A program made the translations under genes and the position numbers. The notes under the pieces are model-generated. The model was not told the DNA's origin and made no database searches. It worked only from the letters and a program-made list of their open reading frames with translations. From Phoronis australis (lineage: Eukaryota > Phoronida > Phoronidae): 48,705 bases of DNA. Of the stretch, positions 22,596 to 33,075 are shown in pieces. The stretch covers positions 644,178 through 692,882 of the forward strand of contig NMRA01000210.1 of assembly GCA_002633005.1 (NCBI GenBank). The letters run 5' to 3'. The first letter of the stretch is position 1. Every line of letters begins with the position of its first letter.

Positions 22596-23133
22596 NNNNN
22601 NNNNNNNNNNNNNNNNNNNNNNNNNNNNNNNNNNNNNNNNNNNNNNNNNNNNNNNNNNNNNNNNNNNNNNNNNNNNNNNNNNNNNNNNNNNNNNNNNNNN
22701 NNNNNNNNNNNNNNNNNNNNNNNNNNNNNNNNNNNNNNNNNNNNNNNNNNNNNNNNNNNNNNNNNNNNNNNNNNNNNNNNNNNNNNNNNNNNNNNNNNNN
22801 NNNNNNNNNNNNNNNNNNNNNNNNNNNNNNNNNNNNNNNNNNNNNNNNNNNNNNNNNNNNNNNNNNNNNNNNNNNNNNNNNNNNNNNNNNNNNNNNNNNN
22901 NNNNNNNNNNNNNNNNNNNNNNNNNNNNNNNNNNNNNNNNNNNNNNNNNNNNNNNNNNNNNNNNNNNNNNNNNNNNNNNNNNNNNNNNNNNNNNNNNNNN
23001 NNNNNNNNNNNNNNNNNNNNNNNNNNNNNNNNNNNNNNNNNNNNNNNNNNNNNNNNNNNNNNNNNNNNNNNNNNNNNNNNNNNNNNNNNNNNNNNNNNNN
23101 NNNNNNNNNNNNNNNNNNNNNNNNNNNNNNNNN
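22596..23133. other. Assembly gap (538 N)
   Basis: The gap lies inside the GGGGCTATTCGG element. Its edges correspond to 42472 and 38848 of the second copy, so the true missing sequence could be near 1.97 kb if this copy lacks the nested TTAA element, or about 3.6 kb if it has it. The N count may be a placeholder. Frames across it are artefacts. Confidence 0.9.
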
Positions 23134-23670
23134 TTCATGTTTATGTGTAGAAACTAATAACCTTTGTACCCAAGTCTTATTTAATATCTGAATTAAAATA
23201 TGTGAAACAGGCTAAAAGTGATTTAACAATGTGTATTTTTCATGACACTTAAAATGTGCTTCTGATCTCAACAAGCAATTTTTTTCCAATGCAATGTTAC
23301 AACATTTACTGAATTAAGGCTTATTCATGTTAATTCGATAACTGAGCTGGTGGTCCTGGGGGTGGGGTCCACGATAAAATAAGGAAACTCACTCATCTAG
23401 AGAATTTTATTGGAAACAGCATAGTTTTGAAGAGAAACTGCTGTGAAAAAGTCACTCTTGACTTCTGTGCATCACGCACCATACACCTCTTATTTTGGGA
23501 GCACTCCCACCCAGGACAATATAAATATGTGCTGCTAGCCTACCCGGCATCGGGTGAGTTTCCAAAAAGAAACACTTAGTTCCACTCAATAAACCTGTTA
23601 TTCAGTGGGGTAACTGGTGGGGATAACATCACCGAACGATGTTGATAGAAACTGATTGCTAAAAACTTAC

Positions 23671-23900
23671 CAAGTAATGTTGTGTAGTCTCCGAATGGAA
23701 CTGCATAGTCACAGAGCACACACGGGGCTTCAGCATACACACACTTTTTGTCAGTTAGTTGACCCCGTTGACCGCAATTGTCCACGAATATAGTAACCTT
23801 AGGTCTTTTGGTAATTTGTGGCCACCTGTCGAAGACTTGCACCAGAGAAATTAGCAGTAATAAGACTTAGCGCGACGACGTATTTTGATAAAAATTCCAT
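23671..23900 (-). pseudogene. Captured secreted-type exon in transposon, copy 1
   Basis: The ATG at 23900 starts MEFLSKYVVALSLITA, a signal-peptide-like segment, in a frame that stops after 33 codons. An overlapping frame is open and Cys-containing (VDNCGQRGQLTDKKC, then EAPCVLCDYAVPFGDYTTLL) and ends at a GTAAGT donor. One frameshift separates the two. The second exon would lie in the N gap. I do not recognise the family. Compare 38058-38969. Confidence 0.4.
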
Positions 23901-24279
23901 CTTTTACCAGTTGTTTACATGCAGACAGCCACGCATGCGCAATTCAATCACCACTAGTACAGCAGCGACACCGCGAGGAGAATTCTCCGAATAGACCCAT
24001 TTGGTTCTGCTTTGAGTTTACTGTGAGAATCTGTACTATTTTTACTTTCGTGCTGTTTTTCTAAAACTATCCTCATCACTTAACATCGACGAGTATTCTA
24101 CGACAAGCTAGGTTGTTAGAGAACTCAAATTACGTTGGATTTAGGGATTGTTTAATTTGTAGTAACCTGAAAATCGGGCTGGAGTCGGCAACCCATGCCA
24201 CAGTGACAGTAGTGAGACATTGTTCATAGCAGTGATGACGAGGAATTTTTTCACGGACAGTCAGTGGGTGGGTATATGT

Positions 24280-24814
24280 TTGAGCACGAGAATAATGAGG
24301 CAGAATATGCACAGGCTCGACTTGCCAGAGCGTCCCGCGACACACTCCCACTGGATGGTGAAAAGCACCCAAACTGCTTACATCCTGCCGCTGTGACTCC
24401 CTCGCCACACCTGGCACCGTCGAAATAGCTCCAATACTTTAGACAAGTCCACAATAAACGTATCAAAGTTTGGCTCGCCGATCTGTTCATTGGACGACAA
24501 ACTGTCCTCGTCACTGTGTGTCGAACTGGGCCTGCATTCACTCCCACTACTCAACATCGCTGCAGGGCTGCTTACAGGCTCTGGGCTAGAGACAACAGCA
24601 CAGGGCGAATAACTGCTAGTTCCGGAATTGAACGTTCGGAGGCACGGGTGACAGTAGATGAAGCCTTGCCGCCAGTCACTGTAGTGGCCACAGCTCGCGA
24701 GGCTTCTCGCTTAAAAAACGCACTTCTCGGGGGTGGCGACGGGGCACTGCCGGGAATCAACAGCGACGGTATGGCACCCTTCTTCAGGCGTTGTTTCGAA
24801 GGGACCTTCATCAA
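24280..24814 (-). pseudogene. THAP transposon protein, broken 3' part
   Basis: Immediately beyond the nested element the same gene continues: LMKVPSKQRLKKGAIPSLL, the basic linker that commonly follows THAP fingers, then a Ser-rich region. Further on come GEPNFDTFIVDLSKVLELF and RRCQV, which recall the second zinc-binding segment of such proteins. Frames shift near 24540 and 24400. The equivalent region of the foldback copy is 6290-6571. Confidence 0.55.
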
Positions 24815-24818
24815 TTAA

Positions 24819-26519
24819 AGGAGAATGCCACCCGATTTAATTAGTGTTTTTGCCGTCTTAATCGGTCTATATCCACATCGCCTCGCATACGGTCGACCTT
24901 ACCTTGCCAAGAGGTGTCGCGTTAACCTGTGAGGAAGGTGAGAAACGACACTAGCGACGTCAGTGGTTCATATGCAGAGTGAATGCCGCTATGTTGCGGT
25001 GCATCGTTCCCGCTTGTCTGAACTAAGCAGCTGCGAGGAAAGCGGGTATATCGTTTTTCATACTTCCTCGAGAGTCCGAAATGCTTAGGAAGTGGCTCAT
25101 AGTAGTGAAGAATGAAATGTACGCTGTAAATAGCAAGTATGAGGCCGTGAAACTTCTCCGTGTCTGTGGCCTGCAGACGTCGACAGTGCCTGACGAATGC
25201 AGGCTTACCAAATAACTCCATACGTTCCTTTGTCTGAGCTTGTTCACGGCGCCTCTCTAGTATTTCTTCGTCACTGTATTCCTGTTCGAATTGATAGCCT
25301 GTAAAACATAAAGATCCACCTGCGAAGTAGGGACTGATGAGCTCTAGCTCGTCCTCAGTCGGGATTGCGAGTTGCAATGTTGGCGTTTATTACTGAGCAT
25401 TCTTTTTCAAAATGAATTGTTCTCACCCTAACCAATACTTATATAAACCTGAAAAAAGTCTGTCTCATTAGATGCAATTTGTAATGCCTTTGGAGTGTTC
25501 GTGAGTGCAAATGATTTGAGAAGCCAGCAATGAATAAATCACTGCGTTACCGCGGTTTTAGGTAAAATAAAACTAATTGACGGGACACCGAGGCCACCTT
25601 GTGAGCTCATGCTAATTTAGTGTTTGCTGGCAGAAAGTGTTGTGAAACAACTAGATTTCCATCCCACGGCCAGGTGTTAGGGGAATCTTTATTTACATTT
25701 ACATTTACATTACTCAAATAATGATTGTCAATGTACAACTTCTGCCCCGCTGACGGTGCTGTAGCGGCGGAACACGACCTGACTGAAATTCGCAGCCCTC
25801 GACGAATAAGTAGATTTGCAGTTTCGTGGCTATAATTCACCAACATAATCAGGTGCACACTTTGGCTCACTAGTATAGTATTTTCTTGACTGGAAGTTTA
25901 GTTTCCACTGAACTTTGGCTGGTTTATGTTCGTGATGTCTGATCAGTTTCCGAGCCACTGGCCGCCGGGATAACGAATCGATCGGCGGCCGGCCGCGACG
26001 GGCCTGATCGGGCTCCGAGCCACTGGCCAGGATAAGAAGCGTTTTGTGTTTAGAACTCAAAAAATCACAAGTCTAAACAACACAGATCTAGGCTCTCCTG
26101 TATGTATCTCACGGAAAATACTTCCGATTTATCTCCGAACAGACCCCAAACTCCTGCTATGGACCTTATTGGCCTGCCGAACTTTGTAGGCTATGGTGTG
26201 TCCAAATACCAATAAATCCGTAAGAGTGAAATGAAACAACACGTTTTTATAAGAACTCGGTGTATTTTTAAGGGATTTACATCGAAGTTTGATGATTTAT
26301 TGGTGTTAAATGATGACTTCAAGCGATAAGCTGACACCAGTAACCAGTGTTGTGAACTGCTGAACAGACTGCGTGTGAAACCGATGACGTCATTGGATAA
26401 TTTCAACACCTTCGTCTGCCGTCAGGTGTCAGGTAACGCAACCGTACGTGTCGTTATGGAGTAGAACTACTCTATCTAAATTGATACAAATTAGGTTGTT
26501 TTTTGGGTGGCATGCTCCT
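24819..26519. mobile_element. 1.7 kb TTAA-target DNA element, copy A, nested in the THAP gene
   Basis: The ends AGGAGAATGCCACCC and GGGTGGCATGCTCCT are inverted and flanked by TTAA on both sides (24815-24818 and 26520-26523). Copy B at 40393-42047 matches along its length in the same orientation. It carries only part of an ORF (25190-25377, minus), so it is nonautonomous. TTAA duplication fits Kolobok or piggyBac; the termini do not start CCC as in most piggyBac elements. Confidence 0.78.
25190..25377 (-). pseudogene. Start of a P2X7-intracellular-domain-like ORF inside element A
   Basis: The minus-strand frame gives DELELISPYFAGGSLCFTGY, then QFEQEYSDEEILERRREQAQ. This acidic SPYFxGGSLxFTGYQFEPEYSxEE pattern is one I know from the start of animal proteins annotated P2X purinoceptor 7-like, which have a zinc-binding domain and are often in repeats. 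Here the Cys-rich WCxCGxC core does not follow; the frame soon becomes unrelated, so the domain is truncated. Confidence 0.45.
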
Positions 26520-26523
26520 TTAA

Positions 26524-26746
26524 GAGTACATATCTCTGTCGTAATCTGACGGCAGAAAATGTTTGCCACACACTCGGTAACCCTCCACTGCTTTGGACTT
26601 TGCGTGGACGGGTAACGCTACGTTCTTCACACGAACGAGCCAAATACGGCGAAGTGTGTCATCGTTCGGAAAGCGATGCAAACAGAAGGTACTTTGAAAG
26701 CGCGCGTGAGATGATAATGAGTACATCCTGGCACACAGCAACAGTG
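26524..26746 (-). pseudogene. THAP zinc-finger domain, broken 5' part of transposon gene
   Basis: From the ATG at about 26756-26744 (minus strand) the frame reads MPHCCCVPGCTHYHLT, the N-terminal C2 half of a C2CH THAP finger. A frameshift follows. The next frame gives CLHRFPNDDTLRRIWLVRV and then YRVCGKHFLPSDYDRDMYS, with the HRFP and C..HF..SDY signatures. THAP domains bind DNA and act in transposases and transcription factors. The ORF is then cut by the element at 24819-26519. Confidence 0.72.
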
Positions 26747-27743
26747 TGGCATGTTGACTGACTCGTAAACAAAAGCCAACGACGAACGAACTTTTCACAA
26801 CCTAGGTAGAACGATGATTGACTCAACAGCTCTCACAGTCATACAATATGAAAAGAAATTGGCGCGAAATTCTTGCCCCCCAAAACGTCACATCCGGAGT
26901 AGAGGACGAGTAATTAATTAAATTACGAAAAGATGTAATTAAGTGAAAAATATGTCTGAGATCATCAACGCACCTTATTTTTGCTAAAAATGACATGAAA
27001 AAGGGTTGCCTTCGCCTTTAAGCTATCGGCTATTCCAGGCTGAGCCAATGAACATTCACATTCACCAGATGACGTAACGGGTTCCTAGAGTGGAGTGATT
27101 ATTTAACCACTTGAGCCATTCATTCATGGCCAAATTTGATTCAGATTCTGGCAGACATAGCTTTGGAATCCGGTGCTGTTGCTGTCTTAATGTTGTAGAG
27201 TGGTCTAACCTACATAAATAATGCAAAGAAAAATTGTCGCAGATAGAAGTATCTTGTAACTGAGTGAGACTGACCTGCTAGTGCTGCAGCCAATCTAGTA
27301 TGGCTTCGACAGGCTCAAGAGGACCACTAGTGACGTGATGAGAACACAGTTTCATATATAAAACACCGCGCAAGACTAAGTCCGCTTTCGACCTCTGTGG
27401 CGTTCCTCTTTTTGGACCAATCCTGAAAATCTGATGCAGTAAAAACATCCAGCTAAAAATGATGAACTCAGAATTCATTTTCATTACGTCAGTTTTTGAG
27501 TTCGTTATGACGGAGTTAGCCCATTTGTTAAATCTCGAATTTAGTGACGATTTGGGCCGCTGCACCTGGGCTATGTAAATAACGAATGATTTCTGCAGGC
27601 AATTCACGTTCACAAGATGACGTCACAACTTCCGAGAACAGTGGGTGATTACTTGTACAGTAGTAATAAATGCGGCCACTTTCATGTATGCTGATTGAGT
27701 ATGCATATGAAGCCAAAAGGTTCTTAAATGAGTAAGTTTCTAC

Positions 27744-27915
27744 GCATTGAAATGTGCTTAATCTACGCGTACTTTTGCTTAATTTCCACATGCGTTTGCT
27801 TAATCTACATGTACTTTATAACCTACGTGTTCTTTTGCTTAATTTACATTTGCTTTTGCTTAATCTACGCGTACTTTTAATCTACGCGCACTTTTATTTA
27901 ATCTACACGTACGTT
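27744..27915 (+). repeat. Degenerate minisatellite of GCTTAATCTACGCGTACTTTT type
   Basis: About seven units of roughly 17-25 bases repeat with variation, for example GCTTAATCTACGCGTAC, GCTTAATCTACATGTAC and AATCTACGCGCACTTTT. Units shorten toward the right end. Inverted traces (CTACGCGTAGATG, TTCTACGCGCAG) appear near 27983 and 28025. Confidence 0.75.
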
Positions 27916-27921
27916 TAGTTC

Positions 27922-27948
27922 TGCTCTCAATTAATTAATTTGAGAGCA
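27922..27948. repeat. Near-perfect 27-base palindrome next to the minisatellite
   Basis: TGCTCTCAA pairs with TTGAGAGCA around an AT-only centre (TTAATTAAT). Lies directly after the 27744 repeats. As DNA it could form a cruciform; no protein-binding role is assigned. Confidence 0.7.
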
Positions 27949-30267
27949 CGGGTACGATTGGACTATATGAACTGGTTAAAACTACGCGTAGATGACGCAA
28001 TAGTACACGGAGATTAAACACACTTCTACGCGCAGAAAGGTGCTCGTTTGAGAACCCTTTGGTGCTTCATATACATGCAGGCTTAGATTAACTCGCTAAC
28101 CCGTATAAAAACCAGTAAGCGTTAACAACCGACAAGCTCGGAATACCATATTCTCGAGCCACATCGCATAGCCTGATGTGTGAACTCAAGACATCTCGAC
28201 AATTTTTACTGCCTTTATAAGTTGCTAGATGAAAACAAAAAAACGAATCGAATGTTAATTTTTTGACCGTGTGGTTCATGATACAGCAAAAATATCACTG
28301 AACTCCCTTTGTCATCAATAATCAATGACAGTGAGAGCAAAGAAATATGTCTGCGAGACGCCACAAGGGACCCGCGAGGGGGTATGCGTCCGCGACTTGG
28401 CAGGGGAACAGCATGTGTCAGAGAAGAGTTTTGTGCGTGGACAGGCCCAGGTCAACAAAACGCGCGTAATCGGTCATGCACAACAAAAAAGTTCGTAGTA
28501 AGTGAATTTTACCTTTTACCTGCTCAGGCCCGAACCGCACGCGGGTAGGAAGTCTAGGTGCCTTGACGTTGACTTTAACTCTTTCGCGCCATTTTGACGA
28601 GTCTACCACAAGCACTCACTGATTCGATTTCCATCCTATGCCAAGTTCCAACTGTGTGGTAAGCGCAAACACAAATGGGGACAAGGTCGTGGGATCTGAA
28701 CGACTTGCGTATAGTCTCAGACTAATGTAGCAGGGTACGTAACATATAGTAAACGATGATGCCTTCGCCCGCCTCCGGGGATTAAGTGACGCCAGAGGAT
28801 TGGTCAGAAGAAACTTCGCCGCCACGATATGGTGAAGGTTAGTGTGTGTACAAGTTATGTACATTTCATCGATTCTACGAGGAGACCGGCGGCTTGTAGA
28901 AAATCTCTTGTCCTGAATAACTAATACAGTAAATCTATTTGAAAGCGATTTTGCAATCTGGTTAAGTAGCCAGAGTACATTTACATTTGTGTCGACTTTT
29001 ATTTAGCGCGCGCGAAAACATATCAACATTTGCTTAAATGCAAAAGTCTCAACATTCATCAGGAATGCTCTGGAACTTTTTGAAATAATTTTTCTTAAAT
29101 TTTTCTCTTACTGGCACTTGCTCCTAAACTCGCCGTGGGATACAACCTCACACGCAGGCGAATGGGCACGCATATTCGGTAAAACAATGCGGCTGGGCGT
29201 ATTTGTATTTGTAAGCAGTTACGCACAGGTTTTGAAACACTCCCAGCACAGTAAAATCCATACTTCCATCACTAGATTTTGGTAATTGGCATTTTCTGCC
29301 ATTTTGTGACGATTGCGTCACCGGTAAAACTATATAAATTACTACCGTGATTGTTGATACAATTGCAGACTTAATGTTTACGTCAATCACTGACGTGGCC
29401 TTCCATTCGCTCTCTCAGATTAATCACGTCACGGCAGATTGACACGCATAGTGTTCTAATATTCGGATTAAAGGATTTTTATTCAATGAAATTACTAACT
29501 TTCCGTTGAGTGTTTTTAATGAAACCATGGCCAAAGACCAAAGTATTAAAATCTAAACACTAATTTATCCATATGCTCTATCATTGTTGTGGTTCTGACG
29601 TCAAGCCGACTTACAAATGTCAAATTTCAGTAGTGGTCCACAATCCACGGTACTCAAAATCTATGACAAAGTGACATTTTTTCTAAAGGTGGGTTAGCAA
29701 TTAAGTTAGATTAAATATCAAAGAGTAATGGTGAACAACCCTTTGGGAGATTGAGGTGATGAAGAATTATGGAATGTAAGGAAACTGTCTACATAATAGA
29801 AGGATACTACGGTTAATCTTCCCTATTTCCATATTGGGACTACATTTTTCAATATTCGTGGAAAAACGTATCTTAACCTTAACACTGTTACAGTGTGCCA
29901 ATGACATAACAATGGTGAGGTTAAAATATGATCAAAGGCTCTTAGAATGAAGCTTACACGTGTAACTACACTGGATTATATCCCTGAGGTCACTACGCGT
30001 ATGTCAGATAGGCGATAACAGAAGACCCTAGAGTGCACTGCAGTTCGTTTCCGTCCAGGCAAAGCAATGCAGAAGACCACTGCGAGGAAATTGGAAACTT
30101 TGCAAAACGGAATTACAGGACCATTCAGGAATGATAATTTTCTAGATTATCAAATTGCTTACATTTCTTTTCTTTTAGAAGTGGCCTTGAAAACGACGAA
30201 ATTTCACGTAGTTTATAAGAAAGTTGTAGAGTGGACGGTCATAAAACGTAGTTTGGGGATTATTGTC

Positions 30268-30370
30268 GGATGGATGAATTTTTTGAAGTTATTATTATTG
30301 TTGGATGGGATAGACTTCTTAAAGTTATTATTATTGTTGAATGGGATAAACTTCTTGAAGTTATTAACTT
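30268..30370 (+). repeat. About 36-base tandem repeat, three units
   Basis: GGATGGATGAATTTTTTGAA, GGATGGGATAGACTTCTTAA and GAATGGGATAAACTTCTTGA begin successive units, the first two ending in GTTATTATTATTGTT. Frames here code repeated FLKLLLLL-like peptides, but that comes from the repeat. Confidence 0.8.
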
Positions 30371-30480
30371 TGACCAGAGGTATATAACATCAAGATCATG
30401 TGTGTCTTTTTGACTTTGTAAAGAAATCCCAAATTCTCGCCGTTGCCTGTCAGATATTCGTTGAAATCTCCTGGTTAGCA

Positions 30481-30540
30481 GTTTGTTTAATCTTAAGATA
30501 AATACAAGAAGTTTGTTTAATCTTAAGAACAATACAAGAA
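30481..30540 (+). repeat. Tandem duplication, 30 bases x 2
   Basis: Units at 30481-30510 and 30511-30540 both start GTTTGTTTAATCTTAAG and end AATACAAGAA, differing by two bases. Confidence 0.9.
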
Positions 30541-32994
30541 GTGATACAATTCCTGTCCACAAATCTAAAACATCATGCTGGCAGAAATCGTGGCCTTTGA
30601 CTTCACCAGTTAAATACGCTTAAAATACTCTGCCGTTTATCTTGTGGGTTCAACTTCTTCTAAATACGGTTAGACTACGACCGCGGGGGTTTCAGATTCG
30701 CCGAGACTGATATAGGAAAATCACTTTTCTTGCCTACAATATGTTAGTATGTACTTGTTCAATGCTGAGCCACCCGTCAAGAAAAAACCTTGATACAAGG
30801 ATTAGGGTTCGTCCACCTGTTATTGAAACTACACGTACGTAGGCAAACATACAGAGTGTACCAAAAGTAACTACAGTTTAGTTTGAATGCACACGCAATG
30901 TAACTGGGCCCTTAGATATTCATGCAAATGACTTCAAACGATATTTGAATTTTGCTCGTGTCATTTCTGAGCATTGAAAAGGGAATTAACTCGAAAATTG
31001 TTATATCCCACTTTCTCCGTGCTAAAAATACACAAAAATATCACCTCATTCATTGACTGAAAAGAACGAACAAAGTTATGAGTGAAGACGAATATGAATT
31101 TTATTATGATTGCTTAGAAACAGTTAAACTTATTTGAGTTTTTTAATTTCGCTCAAACTGTCCCTACTCAGGAGCCCACATTCCGTCGCTCGGCATCACA
31201 TTTCGTTCTTCCCATGTGGCGTTCTTCTTACAGCATTCACCTCTGTGAATTCGTTTTACGTAACTTCTCAATAAACTATTTTCAATTGGTGCTTGGTACT
31301 TCAATAGCAGGATATGCTTGCCTTAAACAGGCTTTTAAACTATTCCTGACGAAAGTATCAGCTCGCGCGCAACGTCTACTACAGAGATATTCACTTTCCC
31401 CTGTAGGGAATTTTCAGAAAAAGTCACAAAATTCCCGATTTTTGAAATGCACGCTAAAGAAACACTGTGTAGCCACCACATAGTTTCTAATCTCCCTTCC
31501 ACTTACGATAAATGCGCGCATGCGCTCACACTAGTTCGACAAGCAGTTGCCCGACTATATAGATATTAATGGCAGATTATCATGGCTGATCGCACTCTGA
31601 ATCTGAATCTGAGGTCGACTGCACAGTATGTGGCATGCTAGTGAAGCAAGTAAATTTCCAAAAATAATTCCAAGTGCATTACAGAATATTCTTGAATACT
31701 GCAATATTTTTATAACCAATTTTAACCAGTTAGGACTTGCATCAATTGCCTCTGCTATTTATTTCGCCATTGTTTTGTGTACATCAAATGCCAAAGGTCA
31801 CATTTTCCATATAAGGGAAATTTGTAACATCTGTGTCTTTCCATACCAAATTAGGAGAGGTGCTTTGTTTTGTGGAAGAAAAATCGACGAAGTGACGAGC
31901 AGCTGACAGACCGTTTTTATGAAATTTGATACTAAAAGAAAAATGCTTCGACTTCAACAGAAATTCAAAATTTTACGAACAAACCGTTGAAATACTTTGG
32001 TGAACAGATTGAACTCTGTCTCAGCGGTAAAGAACCACTTTGACTAATTTATCCTGTTTTTTACGTCCCAGGCTTCTTCAGAGCGTAAATGAGCGGTTTG
32101 TATAATTGATTTGATATTGGGGTGTCTATGAAGAAAGAATGTTGTCCTCACGAAAACTGCACATGAGGATCTAATCCGGGAATTTTAGGTCATTTGCATA
32201 AAACGAAATTAAACTCCACATTTGCATTATAATCACTCACGACATTCAGATAGCATGTTTCTCCTAGACACTAAATTGGGTACCTTTGCAGTTACGATTG
32301 GTAATTGAACACTCACCCCAAGAAAATTGAACAAAAGCTACTCTGATGTGTACACCTTCCGAAGTCCATATAAATGACACCTTTATAAATATTTATATTT
32401 TTGAAATGATTGTACAAGATAAACACCTAATCGCATGGGCGACGCACTCCCACATTTTTCAGTGCTGCGCTACCCATGGTCTAAAGGCGATGCACCACAA
32501 GGGGGGTGGGGAGGCTATAGCCCCAACATTCTTCAGTGCTGCGCCGCCTATGAACCATTACCAGCTATTTACACGAAAATCTGTGTGACCAATTTCGACG
32601 TGCAAGCATTTAAATCACAGTGTCACTACTTTTGGGACACTCTGTAGAGAACGTGTGAGTAAAACCAAGACTTTCCCATTCTCTCAGAAATGTTTTGTAC
32701 ATGCCAAGTAGGGTGCGTTCGACTAGGACGGTGACAGAGGGCAATTGAATAAACGACTTGCTGAGTTATTTGACTGCTAAGTTCATTTTGCGAAATTGGG
32801 CGTTTAATCCTTTCGCGCGTCGTGACAAGCTGTCGAGTCACAAAACAGGCGGATTATGAACTTATTTCATTAATCCTATTTGGCAGAGGTCGCCAGTTTA
32901 TTGATTGGTTAATGCCATTCGGTCGTGACCGAAGTTGGGGAAAACATCAACTTACCTAGCGGTCATTAGTGAATGTTCCTGCAAAGCCAAGGGG

Positions 32995-33075
32995 ATGCTT
33001 GTGTGGTGTACTCTGGTGCTGCTAGGCTGCCTCGGCTGTTCTTTAGGAGAGAAGCTTGAAAACCTGAACGTCTTG
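32995..33075 (+). CDS. MMP exon 1: signal peptide
   Basis: The ATG at 32995 opens MLVWCTLVLLGCLGCSLGEK, a hydrophobic core with a plausible cleavage after the GCSLG region. The donor is TTG|GTAATT, phase 0. An upstream in-frame TTG at 32935 has no intervening stop, but the ATG gives a proper signal peptide. No TATA box is evident just upstream. Confidence 0.78.

Larger units (their letters stand above)
21942..23998 (-). mobile_element. GGGGCTATTCGG-ended DNA element, copy 1 (contains the assembly gap)
   Basis: The ends GGGGCTATTCGGAAAATC and ...TTCTCCGAATAGACCC are inverted. AT directly abuts both sides. The sequence is the reverse complement of the element at 37960-43121, matching up to both edges of the N run. 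The 5' flank is the THAP element's left arm, interrupted at CCAAT. Beyond the element the flank resumes ATTTGGTTC...ACTGTGAGA, aligning to the other arm (ATTTCTTTT...ACTGTGAGA), so this is an insertion into that arm. No transposase is recognised. Confidence 0.65.
21782..27017 (-). mobile_element. THAP-encoding Kolobok-like transposon, TTAA target, carrying two nested elements
   Basis: The termini AGGCGAAGGCAACC (left) and GGTTGCCTTCGCCT (right) are inverted and flanked on both sides by TTAA (21778-21781 and 27018-27021). The inverted arms stay similar for at least 160 bases inward. The interior encodes a THAP protein on the minus strand. TTAA duplication together with a THAP domain is characteristic of the Kolobok superfamily as I know it. 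Removing the nested elements (21942-23998 and 24819-26519) leaves roughly 1.5 kb, too short for a full transposase, so it was probably nonautonomous. Confidence 0.72.
17786..32994. other. Intergenic region between the RGS22-like and MMP genes
   Basis: No host gene can be supported. 17786-19180 shows nothing specific. About 19180-19420 holds a decayed repeat with the CCTGAAATCGC and CCCCAAAATTGCCACTTCC patches of the 9098 family. 19421-21440 shows nothing. 21440-21740 has two G-rich TE-end-like patches (GGCATAGGAAGGGGGGACC, GGCGTAGCAAGGGATCG). 21782-27017 is the nested transposon. 27022-32994 holds minisatellites at 27744 and 30268-30540. ORFs such as 31214-31483 and 31628-31906 have no recognisable features. 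Confidence 0.55.

Noticed and set aside
22545-23157. Three frames of about 195 codons across 22545-23157
   Set aside because: They consist almost entirely of the N run.
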